DNA of 64,000 nucleotides from Brucepastera parasyntrophica (GCF_022376835.1 NZ_CP084606.1:2778739-2842738), one strand, 5' to 3'. Shown: positions 37,687 to 47,430, counted from the first letter of the stretch. Program-made: numbers and translations. Notes: generated from the sequence alone by a model not told the origin.

Positions 37687-39108
37687 ATGGACGAAACAAT
37701 GCCGGCGGACCGGCCCGAAGCCGGAAACATTCTCGCGACTGAAAAAATAGGAAAACTGCTTGTAAAATTTGCCGTTCCGACTATTATCAGCTTTCTTGTA
37801 AGCGCGCTTTATAATATTGTTGATCAGATATTCATAGGGCAGGGCGTAGGGATTCTTGGAAATGCGGCAACCAATATTGCTTTTCCGGTAACCACCATCA
37901 GTACCGCACTCGCCCTTCTTCTGGGGATCGGAGGCGCTTCCAATTTTAACCTTGAGCTGGGGGCGGGCAGAAAAGAACGGGCCTCACATATTATAGGAAA
38001 TTGCGTTGTCCTGCTTGGCATAACGGGCCTGATTCTCTGCGCTGTTATAATTATCTTTCTGGAACCCCTGATGCATGCTTTCGGGGCGACGGAAAATGTT
38101 CTTTCACACGCCCTTACATACACCGGCATAACCGCTTTGGGTATACCTCTGGTCGTTTTTACCGCCGCATCAAGCAATCTGATCCGGGCGGATGGAAGTC
38201 CCGGTTATGCCATGATCTGTATGCTGAGCGGAGCTGTGCTTAATACCATACTTGATCCTATCTTTATTTTTGTTTTTGATATGGGAATCGCGGGCGCCGC
38301 CTGGGCCACTGTAATAGGGCAGGCCGTGTCCTTTGTCCTCGCGGTCCGCTATTATTTTAATTTTAAAACAGTCCCTCTCGCGGCGGAACACTTCAAACTG
38401 AAGGGAACATATATCAGGGCGATTGTTTCCCTCGGCGCGGCTTCCTGTTTTAACCAGCTGGCCATGACCGTTGTCCAGATTACCATGAATAATACACTGA
38501 ATTATTACGGTGCCGAATCTGTTTATGGAAGCGATATTCCTTTAGCCTGCGTGGGTGTAATAACCAAGGTAAATATCGTTTTTATGGCGTTTATTCTGGG
38601 TATTTCCCAGGGGAACCAGCCTATTGTAGGATTCAATTACGGCGCCCGGAATTACGACAGGGTAAAAAAAGCCTACAGGCTGGCTGCAACGGCGGCGACA
38701 ATTGTTTCCACCATTGCGTTCCTGTGTTTTCAGTTTTTACCCCGGCAGATTATCAGCATATTCGGAGACGGGAGTGAAATATATTTCCGGTTTGCGGAAC
38801 GGTTTTTCCGCATATACATGGCCATGATGTTTATTAATGGCATTCAGCCGGTAACGGCAAACTTTTTTACTTCCATCGGAAAGGCGAAAATGGGTATCCT
38901 GATTTCCATGACCCGCCAGATTCTGTTTTTGCTGCCCCTGATTCTGATTTTTCCGCTGTTTTTCGGCATTGACGGCGTTATGTACGCCGGTCCCATTGCC
39001 GACGGCATTGCCGCTGTTCTTGCCTTTTACCTTGTGTCGAGGGAAATGAAAAAAATGAAAGAATTGGCGGCGCAGGTTTCAGAGCCTGAAAAAGCAGACA
39101 GGATATAG
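37687..39108 (+). CDS. MATE-family efflux protein
   Basis: I start the gene at the ATG at 37687; a TTG at 37675 is in frame but only two bases from the AGGAGA site. The 473-residue product has twelve hydrophobic segments. MATE landmarks are ISFLVSALYNIVDQIFIG, the RADGSPGYAM string after helix 4, and ISQGNQPIVGFNYGARNYDR in the second half. It is distinct from the MATE at 22058-23428 and has normal base composition, so it is probably native. It stands alone and no regulator is adjacent. Confidence 0.92.
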   Translation: MDETMPADRPEAGNILATEKIGKLLVKFAVPTIISFLVSALYNIVDQIFIGQGVGILGNAATNIAFPVTTISTALALLLGIGGASNFNLELGAGRKERASHIIGNCVVLLGITGLILCAVIIIFLEPLMHAFGATENVLSHALTYTGITALGIPLVVFTAASSNLIRADGSPGYAMICMLSGAVLNTILDPIFIFVFDMGIAGAAWATVIGQAVSFVLAVRYYFNFKTVPLAAEHFKLKGTYIRAIVSLGAASCFNQLAMTVVQITMNNTLNYYGAESVYGSDIPLACVGVITKVNIVFMAFILGISQGNQPIVGFNYGARNYDRVKKAYRLAATAATIVSTIAFLCFQFLPRQIISIFGDGSEIYFRFAERFFRIYMAMMFINGIQPVTANFFTSIGKAKMGILISMTRQILFLLPLILIFPLFFGIDGVMYAGPIADGIAAVLAFYLVSREMKKMKELAAQVSEPEKADRI

Positions 39109-39223
39109 ATGAAATTTTGCCGTAGCCGGGCGGTTATTAAGCTGCGCAGAATGCTGCAATTCCTGTCCGGTGTTTCCGGAGGAATCGCAGCATTTCCAGG
39201 CGATTGAATTATCCGGCCGCCGC

Positions 39224-39616
39224 CTAGTATTTTTTCCCGAACAGCCTTTTGAAGAAAGCGACAATTGCCCGCCACAGGCGGGTAAAAAAGCCGGGGTTTT
39301 TCAGTTTTTCAAGCCTCATATAGGCCGACATCAGTTCATCATCGGTAAAATTTGACCTTTGCACATTTTCTTCTATTTCTATCTCGAGTTCATTTACCGC
39401 GTCAGTTTCTTCCAGAATAACCGCGTTTATGGTATGCCAGCCAAGCTGTCTGGCGGCTTCCAGCCTTCTGGCTCCGGCTATTAAGACATAATCTGAATTT
39501 ACGGTAATGGGATTAAGAAGCCCGTATCTTCTCATGCTGTCCCTCAGGGCTTCAATATCCTGAAGTTCATGCCGTACCCGGTGCTTTATTTTTATTTTCT
39601 CAAGAGGTATTTGCAT
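39224..39616 (-). CDS. ParB/Spo0J-like N-terminal domain protein with C-terminal amphipathic helix
   Basis: The 130-residue protein has a ParB-type nuclease/CTPase fold (about residues 1-95): IPLEKIKIKHRVRHELQDIE, YGLLNPITVN, AGARRLEAARQLGW (the GERR-like box) and ENVQRSNFTDDELM. It then ends in GFFTRLWRAIVAFFKRLFGK, which forms a strongly amphipathic, basic helix likely to bind membranes. A HTH and dimer domain of true ParB are absent. It starts 11 bases after the PBP1A gene with GGAGG, so a cell-wall or membrane-linked role is suggested by context. Confidence 0.8.
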   Translation of the reverse strand: MQIPLEKIKIKHRVRHELQDIEALRDSMRRYGLLNPITVNSDYVLIAGARRLEAARQLGWHTINAVILEETDAVNELEIEIEENVQRSNFTDDELMSAYMRLEKLKNPGFFTRLWRAIVAFFKRLFGKKY

Positions 39617-39627
39617 AAGGCCTCCAA

Positions 39628-42357
39628 TTATTCCAGTAACGGATTGAATGCAGGTTCGGAAACCGCCTCATCTTCATTATCATCAATAATATCTGTTTCT
39701 GTTATAAATATATCACTTTCAGCCGGAATTTGCTCAACATTTTCACCGGAAAAAGCTGTTTCAATGATAAATTCTTCGGGCGGCTGCGGTACCGTTTCCT
39801 GATTGCCAGCATCGGGAACCTCGCTCTGGGCCTGAGGCCGTCTGTTGTTCCGGTTAAGCTGGTTCGCCCTTCTCTGGGCGGCCTGACTCGGCGCGGGATC
39901 GACAAAAATATCAGGATCAAGCATAAGCGCCGAAGTATCGGTTGTGGCCGGTCTCTGGCCCACTATAAAGGTTTCCGTTTCGAGCCGGCTTACCGCAAGC
40001 TGTTTCAGTTCCAGATTGAGTTCATGATATTCGCAGTAACTCGTCGGCTGGGTTCCCTCAAGGTAATAAAGCTGTATTGATCCGTTGGAGCAGTTTTCTG
40101 TGACCAGCATCCCTGATTTTCTGCAGACAGTTGCCTGCACCAGACCTGTCTGGGGTTTCACAAAATCGCGGTAGGGGAGTCCGTCATGGATTAAACCCAT
40201 GTAATCGCCCCAGGCAACTCCGGAAAGCGTCGCTCCTGTATTGTCCAGCCCAAGAGAAAATCCCGGCTGATCAAAACCAAACCAGATAACGGTGGTAAAA
40301 TAAGGCGTATAACCGACTGCCCAGGCATCGGCCCAGTTCTGGGTTGTTCCGGTTTTTCCTGCGGCCGGCATAACAAAGGTTCTTCCGGTATCCTTGTCCC
40401 TGAATGTAAGTTTTTGTGTAAATCCCGAAGCCCAGGCCAGGGTTCCTGTTCTGATCGTGTTCTTCAGGAGGTCATTCATAATGTACGCGTTCTGGGGACT
40501 GACTATCTGGATATTGTTTCCCTTGCGTTTTTGTTCCAGACGAAGTTCCTTTTCAGGATCAATAATGGTCCTGCCGTTCCTGTCTTCTATGGAACGGATT
40601 GCAATAGGTGTTACTTCCTTCCCCTGATTTGCCAGAGTGCTGTATGCCCTCGCGATCTGGATCGGGGCCACACTGATAACTCCCAGCCCGATGGAATGAA
40701 CCCTCGGGAATACCCTTTCAATTGTCGCCTTATTGGTATATCCAAGCAGGGCGGCCGCCCGGTTTATTGCAGCGTCAAAACCTATTCCGTCAAGAATTCT
40801 CAGAGACGGAACATTCAGTGACTGGGCAAGCGCCTCCCAGAAAAGAACCGTACCCTTCCATTCACCCTTGAAATTAAGGGGGGTGTAGGGAATTTTATCT
40901 TCATTGTAAAAAACTACCGGCGTATCATTTATAACGGAACTCGCCGTAAACTTCCGCGAATCAATGGCTGCGGAGTAATACAGCGGCTTGAACGTACTTC
41001 CGGGCTGCACATACGCCTGCGTCGCCCGGATTATCTGGTTCGACTGGTCGAATTTACTTCCGCCCACAAGCGCTGTTATATACCCTGTATCGTTTTCCAG
41101 TGTTATAAGGGTCCCTTCAATAGTTGTCCGGGCCGCAGCCTGCTGGGTTTTCGCATTTACCTTGTTCGTTGTGGTTTTAAGGGAATCGAGCCCGAATACA
41201 AGCGTCATCATATCAACAACCGGATTAATCTTTGACCGGTACTGGGCGGCCGATTTTACCTGAATGCGTTCCGCCGATACGGCAAGTGAGGGCAGATTAA
41301 AAGTAAGCGCTATCAGCTCCGTAATCTGGGCATACTGATCGCTCTTCGTAAAATGGGTCGAACTTGACCTCTGAAACCGGTTATTTGCGAGCGTTATATG
41401 CCGCTGCATCACCTGGTCGGCCGCAGCCTGGTGATTTAAATCAAGGGTTGTATGTACCGTATAGCCGCCGGAATAAATATCCATGGTTCCGTACATCATG
41501 GTGTCTACCAGCTGACGCCTCACATATTCCGAAAACCAGCGGGCCTTATCGTCACGGGTAAGCCATGCCGAAGAAGAGGTTCTGGTATAATCAAAATTTG
41601 CCCAGTATTCGTCAAAGGAATTTTCTGCCTCTTCCCTTTCAAGGTATCCCAGCTGGACCATCTGGCGCAAAACTTCCCTCTGGCGGTCCATTGCGCGGTT
41701 GGGGTGATCAAAAGGATTGTAAAATGACGGGTTTGAAAGCTGAATAACCAGTATAGCGGCCTCAGCCGGAGTTATTTCCGTTGCGGAATGCCCGAAATAA
41801 AACCTTGAGGCGGCATTCACTCCATAGGTTCCCCCGCCGAAGTACATTTTATTCAGATACAGTTCCAGAATTTCGTTTTTTGAGTACCGGCGTTCCATTT
41901 GAAGCGCCCACCAGAGCTCCTTGACCTTTCGTGTAAGCGATCTTTCCGCGCGGTCACAGTACAGGGTACCGGCTATTTGCTGGGTAATGGTGCTCCCGCC
42001 GCCGAGCGATCTGCCCGTCAGTTTACCGTAAACCGCCCGGGCTATGGCCTTTATGCTGTATCCCTTATGCTTATAAAAAATCTGATCTTCCCTTGTTATA
42101 AGGGCGTTAATCATGTGGGGAGGAAGTTCTTCGAGAGTTATCATTTCCCTTTTTTCCTCTGAAGCAAATTCCGTTATAAGATCGCCCCGTATATCAAGAA
42201 TTTTTGTAGGCAGATCAGGGTTGAAATCGGTAAAATTCTCGGAATTTTTCAGATTTGTTGTTTTTGCCAGGGCAAATCCAAGCATTCCCCCGCAAAACAC
42301 AGCGGCAACAAGAAAAAAGATGGAAGCAATAATTCGCTTTCGATTACCTTTAGACAT
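39628..42357 (-). CDS. mrcA: Penicillin-binding protein 1A (bifunctional peptidoglycan synthase)
   Basis: The 909-residue protein has an N-terminal membrane anchor (about residues 10-32), a glycosyltransferase domain with ITREDQIFYKHKG and GGGSTITQQIAGTL, and a transpeptidase domain with PGSTFKPL (about residue 452, catalytic Ser), SLN (about 515) and GKTGTT (about 667). The last 110 residues are Asn/Gln- and acidic-rich and may be disordered. It polymerises and cross-links peptidoglycan in the periplasm. The ParB-domain gene follows it on the same strand. Its leader (42358-42535) holds a three-hairpin repeat of family 3. Confidence 0.95.
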   Translation of the reverse strand: MSKGNRKRIIASIFFLVAAVFCGGMLGFALAKTTNLKNSENFTDFNPDLPTKILDIRGDLITEFASEEKREMITLEELPPHMINALITREDQIFYKHKGYSIKAIARAVYGKLTGRSLGGGSTITQQIAGTLYCDRAERSLTRKVKELWWALQMERRYSKNEILELYLNKMYFGGGTYGVNAASRFYFGHSATEITPAEAAILVIQLSNPSFYNPFDHPNRAMDRQREVLRQMVQLGYLEREEAENSFDEYWANFDYTRTSSSAWLTRDDKARWFSEYVRRQLVDTMMYGTMDIYSGGYTVHTTLDLNHQAAADQVMQRHITLANNRFQRSSSTHFTKSDQYAQITELIALTFNLPSLAVSAERIQVKSAAQYRSKINPVVDMMTLVFGLDSLKTTTNKVNAKTQQAAARTTIEGTLITLENDTGYITALVGGSKFDQSNQIIRATQAYVQPGSTFKPLYYSAAIDSRKFTASSVINDTPVVFYNEDKIPYTPLNFKGEWKGTVLFWEALAQSLNVPSLRILDGIGFDAAINRAAALLGYTNKATIERVFPRVHSIGLGVISVAPIQIARAYSTLANQGKEVTPIAIRSIEDRNGRTIIDPEKELRLEQKRKGNNIQIVSPQNAYIMNDLLKNTIRTGTLAWASGFTQKLTFRDKDTGRTFVMPAAGKTGTTQNWADAWAVGYTPYFTTVIWFGFDQPGFSLGLDNTGATLSGVAWGDYMGLIHDGLPYRDFVKPQTGLVQATVCRKSGMLVTENCSNGSIQLYYLEGTQPTSYCEYHELNLELKQLAVSRLETETFIVGQRPATTDTSALMLDPDIFVDPAPSQAAQRRANQLNRNNRRPQAQSEVPDAGNQETVPQPPEEFIIETAFSGENVEQIPAESDIFITETDIIDDNEDEAVSEPAFNPLLE

Positions 42358-42381
42358 ATATATAATAAAATCACAAACCGG

Positions 42382-42535
42382 CTTTTGTTACAAGAAGGGG
42401 AGAGCAATTTCAAAACTGAGAAAGTTTTGAAATTGCAACCTTAGACGTAACAAAAGAAAAATCTATTTCTATCAAATATAAAGAAATAGATTTTTCTTTG
42501 AAAAGTTTCTTTCAAAACTAACCGAGTTTTGAAAG
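42382..42535. repeat. Dispersed repeat family 3, copy 2 (nested hairpins)
   Basis: The outer inverted repeat CTTTTGTTAC/GTAACAAAAG (42382-42391, 42447-42456) encloses GCAATTTCAAAAC with its complement (42404-42416, 42424-42436). Next come a 15-bp stem starting GAAAAATCTATTTCT (42456-42470, 42482-42496) and CTTTCAAAAC/GTTTTGAAAG around TAACCGA (42509-42518, 42526-42535). The last hairpin matches that of the copy at 26777-26899. It occupies the mrcA leader; the rest of the 433-bp space holds only the terminator at 42558. Confidence 0.65.
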
Positions 42536-42557
42536 AAGCTCAGGGTATACGCAAATA

Positions 42558-42587
42558 CAAAAAAAAGAGCCGGTAGAAACTACCGGC
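42558..42587 (-). terminator. Terminator of the envelope operon
   Basis: On the minus strand an 8-bp stem GCCGGTAG with CTACCGGC and a TTT loop (42569-42587) is followed by TCTTTTTTTT. It lies about 200 bases past the last stop codon of the operon at 42791. Confidence 0.7.
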
Positions 42588-42790
42588 CCGCCTATCAGGC
42601 TCGGACAGCCAGTGGGTGGGAGGGGAACTGACTGCCCGATATTATATTTTCGGTGAGTTTTCCTATTCCTTGAGCGGAAAAATGAAAAAGTAGGGACCTT
42701 TTTCATAAAATCGGGCTTTCCGGACAGAGCGGAGAAACTGTTTTTTGATTTTATTATGGCGGATTTCCGGAAACAGACTGCAAGGACCGG

Positions 42791-43774
42791 TTATGGAGTT
42801 TCCGATACCTGGATATCAATTGTCATTGAAACGGTATAGTCGCGTCCTTTTTCAATCGTAATCTGCCGGACAAGCTCATAATCACCCAGTCTGAACAGAA
42901 TAACATGTTCACCGGGGTCAATGGCCCTTTCTTCCCGAGGATTTTCCAGAAGCTCATTGTCAAGGTAAATATCCGCGTTTTCAGGGGCAATCAGAAAAAG
43001 ATGCGGGGTAGTGTCCTGCAGCTGTACCTCAAGTTCGGTCGTCCGCGCTGACTCAACCGTAAACTGCCGGACCTCATTCCGGTATTCTTCCGAGACTACG
43101 GAAAGATAATGGTTTCCCGGAGAAAGAAGCTGCAGCGAATGCGGTTCCTGCAGGAGCGTTTCATCAAGGCGCACGCTGACCGGATACTGTTCTTCGTCCG
43201 GATAGGTGAGCGTAAGAATAAACCCGCCTTCATTGATAAAAAGAGGCTTTATTTTAACTGAAAACACCACGTTTTCTATATCGTCCGGCAATCCCTTCAT
43301 GACAGGAAGCAGCCGGAAGAGCAGGGGGCCTGAGGCCGGATTATGCATGTAGGATATCACTGTGCCGTAAGGACCGCTTTTAAGATTGTGTTTTTCTATC
43401 AGCGGCACCTGCAGAATGAGCGTAAGACGGGAAGGAAGCGGAGCCAGTTCAATCCGGTCAGCCTGATAATCTATGACATTCTTTACAGGCGCCGGTTTAA
43501 TCCGGTGATACAGCCCGTAAGCTATGCTGTTCCGGTATTCCAGAATTTCCGCAGGGATTTTCACTTCAATTTCAACACCCTTCAGGAAAATAATATTTTC
43601 CGGAAAAAAAACGGCGACCGCGTCATTATAGCCTATATTTACGGTTTTCCCTTCGGATTTTTCAGTGTCAAGGACAAGAGTCGTTACTGATCTGACGCGA
43701 AAAGACTCTGCGCATACTGAAAACGGCAGTAAAAAAAGGAAAAATATAATACTGAAACTCTGTATTTTTTTCAT
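42791..43774 (-). CDS. Secreted protein with C-terminal PEGA-like domain
   Basis: The 327-residue protein has a clear signal peptide (KKIQSFSIIFFLFLLPFSVCA, cleavage about residue 22). The middle part (about 25-185) is beta-rich with no family I recognise. Two C-terminal units end in GNHYLSVVSEEYRNEV and PGEHVILFRLGDYELVRQ, resembling PEGA-type surface domains; the last contains AENADIYLDNELLENPREER-like text. Its ATG overlaps the stop of the M23 peptidase gene, so it probably acts in the same envelope process. Confidence in the function is low. Confidence 0.6.
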   Translation of the reverse strand: MKKIQSFSIIFFLFLLPFSVCAESFRVRSVTTLVLDTEKSEGKTVNIGYNDAVAVFFPENIIFLKGVEIEVKIPAEILEYRNSIAYGLYHRIKPAPVKNVIDYQADRIELAPLPSRLTLILQVPLIEKHNLKSGPYGTVISYMHNPASGPLLFRLLPVMKGLPDDIENVVFSVKIKPLFINEGGFILTLTYPDEEQYPVSVRLDETLLQEPHSLQLLSPGNHYLSVVSEEYRNEVRQFTVESARTTELEVQLQDTTPHLFLIAPENADIYLDNELLENPREERAIDPGEHVILFRLGDYELVRQITIEKGRDYTVSMTIDIQVSETP

Positions 43775-44720
43775 TCCGTTAATTTCCCGCGAAAATAGCC
43801 TTCAGGATCTATGGGCGCGCCATTTTCATGTATTTCAAAATGTAAATGCGGCCCGGTTGAAAGACCGGTTGACCCGACCGTACCTATAATATTACCGGAT
43901 TTCACTTTTTGATGCAACTCGATTTTTTTGTCTGCAGGTGTCCGTAAAGGCTTTCCCGCCCTTCCGAATGCGTGAGAATAATATAATTTCCGTATACCGG
44001 GTTTGAGTCTGAAATCCTGACTATTCCGTCTGCGCAGGCATATACCGTGGTTCCCTCAGGAGCCGCTATATCAATGCCTTTGTGAAAGATATTTTGGCCG
44101 GTAATAGGGCTTTTCCGCATACCAAAGGCTGAAGTATACCGGCCTTCCGGAAGCGGAAACCGGAAATAGGGTACCAGAAAGAAATTTCTGACTGTTCCAT
44201 TGAACACCGCGCCGGGAATACAGTGGACTGTCCTTGCCGAAACGGTTCCATCCTGCCGCCGTTCCCTTAATGTAAAAGAAACGGCCCGGTCAGCTTCAAG
44301 GTCAAAAGAAGAAAAAAGCAGGGTTTCAATGGAGGAATCGGCTTCCTCCGGCAAATACAGTCCGGGCAGGGTAGGCAAAACCAGGATCCTTCCGGTAATT
44401 TTTTCCGTCATTGAGGAAATGCGGTTCAGCGTAGCAATAGCATCATACGGAATGGCGCAGCGGGCAGCAATGGCCAGCAGCGTATCGTTTTCCCTTACTC
44501 TGTACGCATATAAATTGACGGGATAAGAACCTTTTCCGCCCAGAGCAAGGGCTTTGCGTCCCTCAAGCACATCTTCGGAATACTGCCGGAAAACAGGATC
44601 AGTGGAAGAAAGGGACGGAATAAGCGGGTACAGGCTTTGCGGATAACTCTGTCCTGTCAGAAAAAGAACAGCCAGGATATTCAGGAATATGAAAAGAAGG
44701 CAGGCCCTTGCCGGCTTCAT
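43771..44720 (-). CDS. LysM + M23 peptidoglycan endopeptidase (one-base frameshift in the given sequence)
   Basis: The protein has an N-terminal signal peptide (about residues 1-28), a LysM domain (about 73-117, YRVRENDTLLAIAARCAIPY) and an M23 lysostaphin-like domain (about 205-310). The first zinc motif is HKGIDIAAPEGT and the second, PHLHFEIHENG, lies past a frame break. One more base in the T7 run at 43923-43929 joins them into a 316-residue protein ending PEGYFRGKLTE. It should trim or remodel peptidoglycan. It overlaps the genes on both sides by ATGA, so all three envelope genes are coupled. Confidence 0.88.
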
Positions 44721-45128
44721 TTTGTATCGGGTTTTGGCTGCCTTTCGGGAGAAAGTCCGAAGGCGAGAAATCCGTATACGGCGAGGGTTAAAAGGACTGT
44801 TATTCCTGCGCCGATCCGGTTCCAGTTAAGGACCTGTATAACCGCAGCACACAGGCCGGCCGCAATTGTCACTTTGCGGAGTACGGAAAACAGGAGTTTT
44901 CTCGGGTTTTTCTATAGGATGATCTGATTCTGTATCCGAAGATAATCAGCAGCAGGAGAATAAAAATAACGGAAAAAATAATGGTATACAAGGAAGGATT
45001 TGAGTCTGCTATGTACCATAACGGATATACAATTAAAAATCCCAGTACAATACAAACGGCCATCAGACACAGAACACGAATAATATTTGTGAAAACAGTT
45101 ATATAACCTTTAATGATTTTTTTATCAA
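44717..45128 (-). CDS. Small unknown membrane protein (two one-base frameshifts in the given sequence)
   Basis: Reading on the minus strand with one more base in the T5 run at 44907-44911 and one in the T7 run at 45117-45123 gives a 137-residue protein starting from a TTG at 45128 (AAGGAAAG in front). A shorter ATG start at 45063 would avoid the second correction. Four hydrophobic segments are visible, among them VLCLMAVCIVLGFLIVYPLW and IIFSVIFILLLLIIFGYRI, then ITVLLTLAVYGFLAFGL. No family is recognised. The stop overlaps the M23 peptidase ATG, so it belongs to the envelope operon. Confidence 0.6.
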
Positions 45129-45232
45129 AATCTTTCCTTCGCGGGAATAGTTACGGATATTTCAGCGGGATGCCCCGGTATATTCCCGGGACAGTCCTTT
45201 CCGGAACGATATTATTCGCGTCCGGAACATAG

Positions 45233-45384
45233 TTTATTCGTGGCGAGGGTTTAATACCCCGCCGCGGCGGTTTTTATAAAAACCTATACAAACGTTAGTT
45301 TTTATAGGTTCCATGGTATTAGGCCTGAGACCAATGCCACGGGAGAACAAAATACCTTGCCGCTCTGCGGCGAGGTATTTTATT
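45233..45384 (+). repeat. Dispersed repeat family 1, long copy D
   Basis: The ends TTTATTCGTGGCGAGGGT and CGGCGAGGTATTTTATT and the internal hairpin with loop GTTA (45281-45293 with 45298-45310) match copy B closely. The string TGGTATTAGGCCTGAGACCA corresponds to TGGTATTAACACCTGCGACC in B. Its 3' end includes the stop codon of the ferredoxin gene. Read on the minus strand the end is a stem AATACCTCGCCGC/GCGGCAAGGTATT, so it may terminate the ferredoxin transcript. Confidence 0.75.
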
Positions 45385-45550
45385 CCTCGGAGATTGCTTC
45401 TACCGGGCAAACAGCTGCGCAGGCGCCGCAGGAGATACAGGTGTCAGCGTCAATAACACGCTTGTCAGCCTGTTCGCTGATTGCTTCTACCGGGCATTCG
45501 CCTTCACAGGCGCCGCAGTTTGTACAATCGTCTGAAATTATGTAAGCCAT
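45380..45550 (-). CDS. 2[4Fe-4S] ferredoxin
   Basis: A 56-residue protein starts at the ATG at 45550 with GGAG in front. It carries two classical clusters: CTNCGACEGECPVEA and CISCGACAAVCPVEA, spaced as in clostridial-type ferredoxins. It is a small cytoplasmic electron carrier for pyruvate or hydrogen metabolism. It is highly acidic, as usual. The TAA at 45380-45382 lies inside repeat copy D. No adjacent redox gene is present. Confidence 0.93.
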   Translation of the reverse strand: MAYIISDDCTNCGACEGECPVEAISEQADKRVIDADTCISCGACAAVCPVEAISEE

Positions 45551-45693
45551 ACAATACTCCTCTAGACTTAATATTGAAATTTCTGAACATTGCGCGGATT
45601 TTCCATCCGCATGTTATTATAAAATAGCCTAAAACCTGACAAAAAACAAGCCTCAGCGTTCCGGCCGCCAGGTTTTATTTTGCGGAACCAGTC

Positions 45694-47101
45694 CTAAACC
45701 GTTTTGAAAACAGCAACCTGGGATTCAACGCCGGCAATATGGGTAAGACTTTCATCAATCTTCTTTGAGGATGTGTATACCATACCTTCGATATCCTTTG
45801 CCCTGCGGTCTATATCTACGGAGGAGGATTTTATATGTTCCGTTATATTCAGCAGTTTGTTCATTTCGCCTGTAATCGCGGAGCTTCCCCGGGTCATTTT
45901 TCCGGACCCCTCATGAATTTCCTCGGTAATCCGGCGGATATTTCCCAGGGCATCCAGAATTTGGGTACTCCCGGCCGACTGTTCATCAATTGCGGATTTT
46001 ATTTCCCGTTCAACGCTGGTAACAACATCCACGGATGAATAGATTGTATCAAAGGATAGCCCTGTTTCATCGGTATTTTTGACTGCGAAATCTATCGACT
46101 GTTTGAGTTTTTTAAGGTTATCGCTGATTATTTTTGACTGGCTGTTTGAAACTTCGGCGAGAGATCTTATTTCATCGGCAACAACCGCGAAGCCTGTTCC
46201 CGCCTCCCCGCGTGGGCGGCCTCGATCGCGGCGTTCATTGCCAGCAGGTTAGTCTGGTTCGCTATATTCCGTATTATTTTGTTTGCCTCGAAAACACTGT
46301 CGGACTGATTGTTCAGCATGACAACAGCGTCTTTCAGGCTCTGGACCTTAACGCGTCCATGTTCGACTTCTGTATTCAGTCTGTTGAATTCATTTTCACT
46401 CTTCTGGAGATTTCCGGCTATGGAATTAATGTTTGCCATCATTTCCTCTATTGCCGAAGAACTTTCGCTTACATTAACCGACTGGACGCCGATTTTTTCA
46501 TCCTGTTCCTTTGTTATCAGGACCATCTCTTCTATAGTAGAAGAAACCGAAATAAAGCTGCCTGACTGGCCGATTATGGATTCCTTGATCGATTCAATAA
46601 GTTCACTGATTTCGGAAACCGATTCCAGCGCCGTATTCACGGCCCCCTGGGCTTCTTCGCTGTTCGATTTGCTCTCATAAACTCCGTTCCGTATTTCGGT
46701 GACTATCCGTGAAAGGGAATCCGTAAAGGTATTAAGCCTTGTTCCGAGGTCCCCTATTTCATTCTTGTTGTTGCCGGCAAGTTTTATGGTTAAATCTCCG
46801 TCGCCGTTCGCAAGATCATTTGCCACCGCGGAGGCTTTTTTAACCGGGTCGCTGATTCTTTTTATAATAACATACAGAAAACCCAGGCAGGCAATAATGG
46901 CAAGCGGGAAAACCCAGAATATATCCCTCAAATTGCCTGTCATGCCCAGAATAATGCCGAAAATAAAAATAATGATTATCAGCAGCATAAACGGGACCAG
47001 AATAGCCCCGATAAGAGACCGTTTGAAAAAAATCTTGTCATTAATGTAAAAACCGGGACCGTAATTGCTGCCGCAATGCAGAAAAAGACCAGCATATTCA
47101 T
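45694..47101 (-). CDS. Methyl-accepting chemotaxis protein (two one-base frameshifts in the given sequence)
   Basis: From the ATG at 47101 (AGGGG in front) the frame breaks in the A7 run at 47026-47032 and again in the CCCC run at 46206-46209. One more base in each gives a 469-residue protein. Three to four N-terminal hydrophobic segments are followed by a HAMP-like linker (RISDPVKKASAVANDLANGD) and the signalling tip NQTNLLAMNAAIEAAHAGEA with GTGFAVVADEIRSLAE. No sizeable periplasmic sensor is present. It would relay a membrane or cytoplasmic stimulus to CheA. The C-terminal break falls inside the most conserved MCP motif, which favours a sequencing error. Confidence 0.88.
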
Positions 47102-47131
47102 TTTTTTACCCCTGCTAACTTTGAGAATTAC

Positions 47132-47261
47132 AGTCAAATAATCTCGCATTATTTGACTCTTTCCGATTATAAGTGTTTCTGATAAAAAGAATTAGCTGAT
47201 TTTTTATATCAGAAACTTACATTAAAGGTGTATATTCAGGTATGATAAATCAGTACCTGAA
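47132..47261 (+). repeat. Dispersed repeat family 2, copy 2 (three-stem element)
   Basis: Stem 1 AGTCAAATAAT/ATTATTTGACT (47132-47142, 47148-47158), stem 2 GTTTCTGATAAAAA with TTTTTATATCAGAAAC (47174-47216), linker TTACATTAAAGG, and stem 3 TTCAGGTA/TACCTGAA (47235-47242, 47254-47261). Stem 3 differs from copy 1 (TTCAGTAT/ATACTGAA) on both arms in a way that keeps pairing. It lies in the 329-bp space between divergent MCP and AAA+ genes; the rest of the space shows nothing more. Confidence 0.75.
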
Positions 47262-47430
47262 AAATATATATGCAATAGACCTGTTTGACAACGCCAAAAC
47301 TTCGTTCCGCTGTCAGTTTTTACAAAACGCGCATATATAAATCGGGCAATATTTCCTTTTTTACTATAACACGTAAAACATCTGTTGTCATTTTCTTTTC
47401 TATGATAAAATACAGAAGGTGGAGGGGAGT

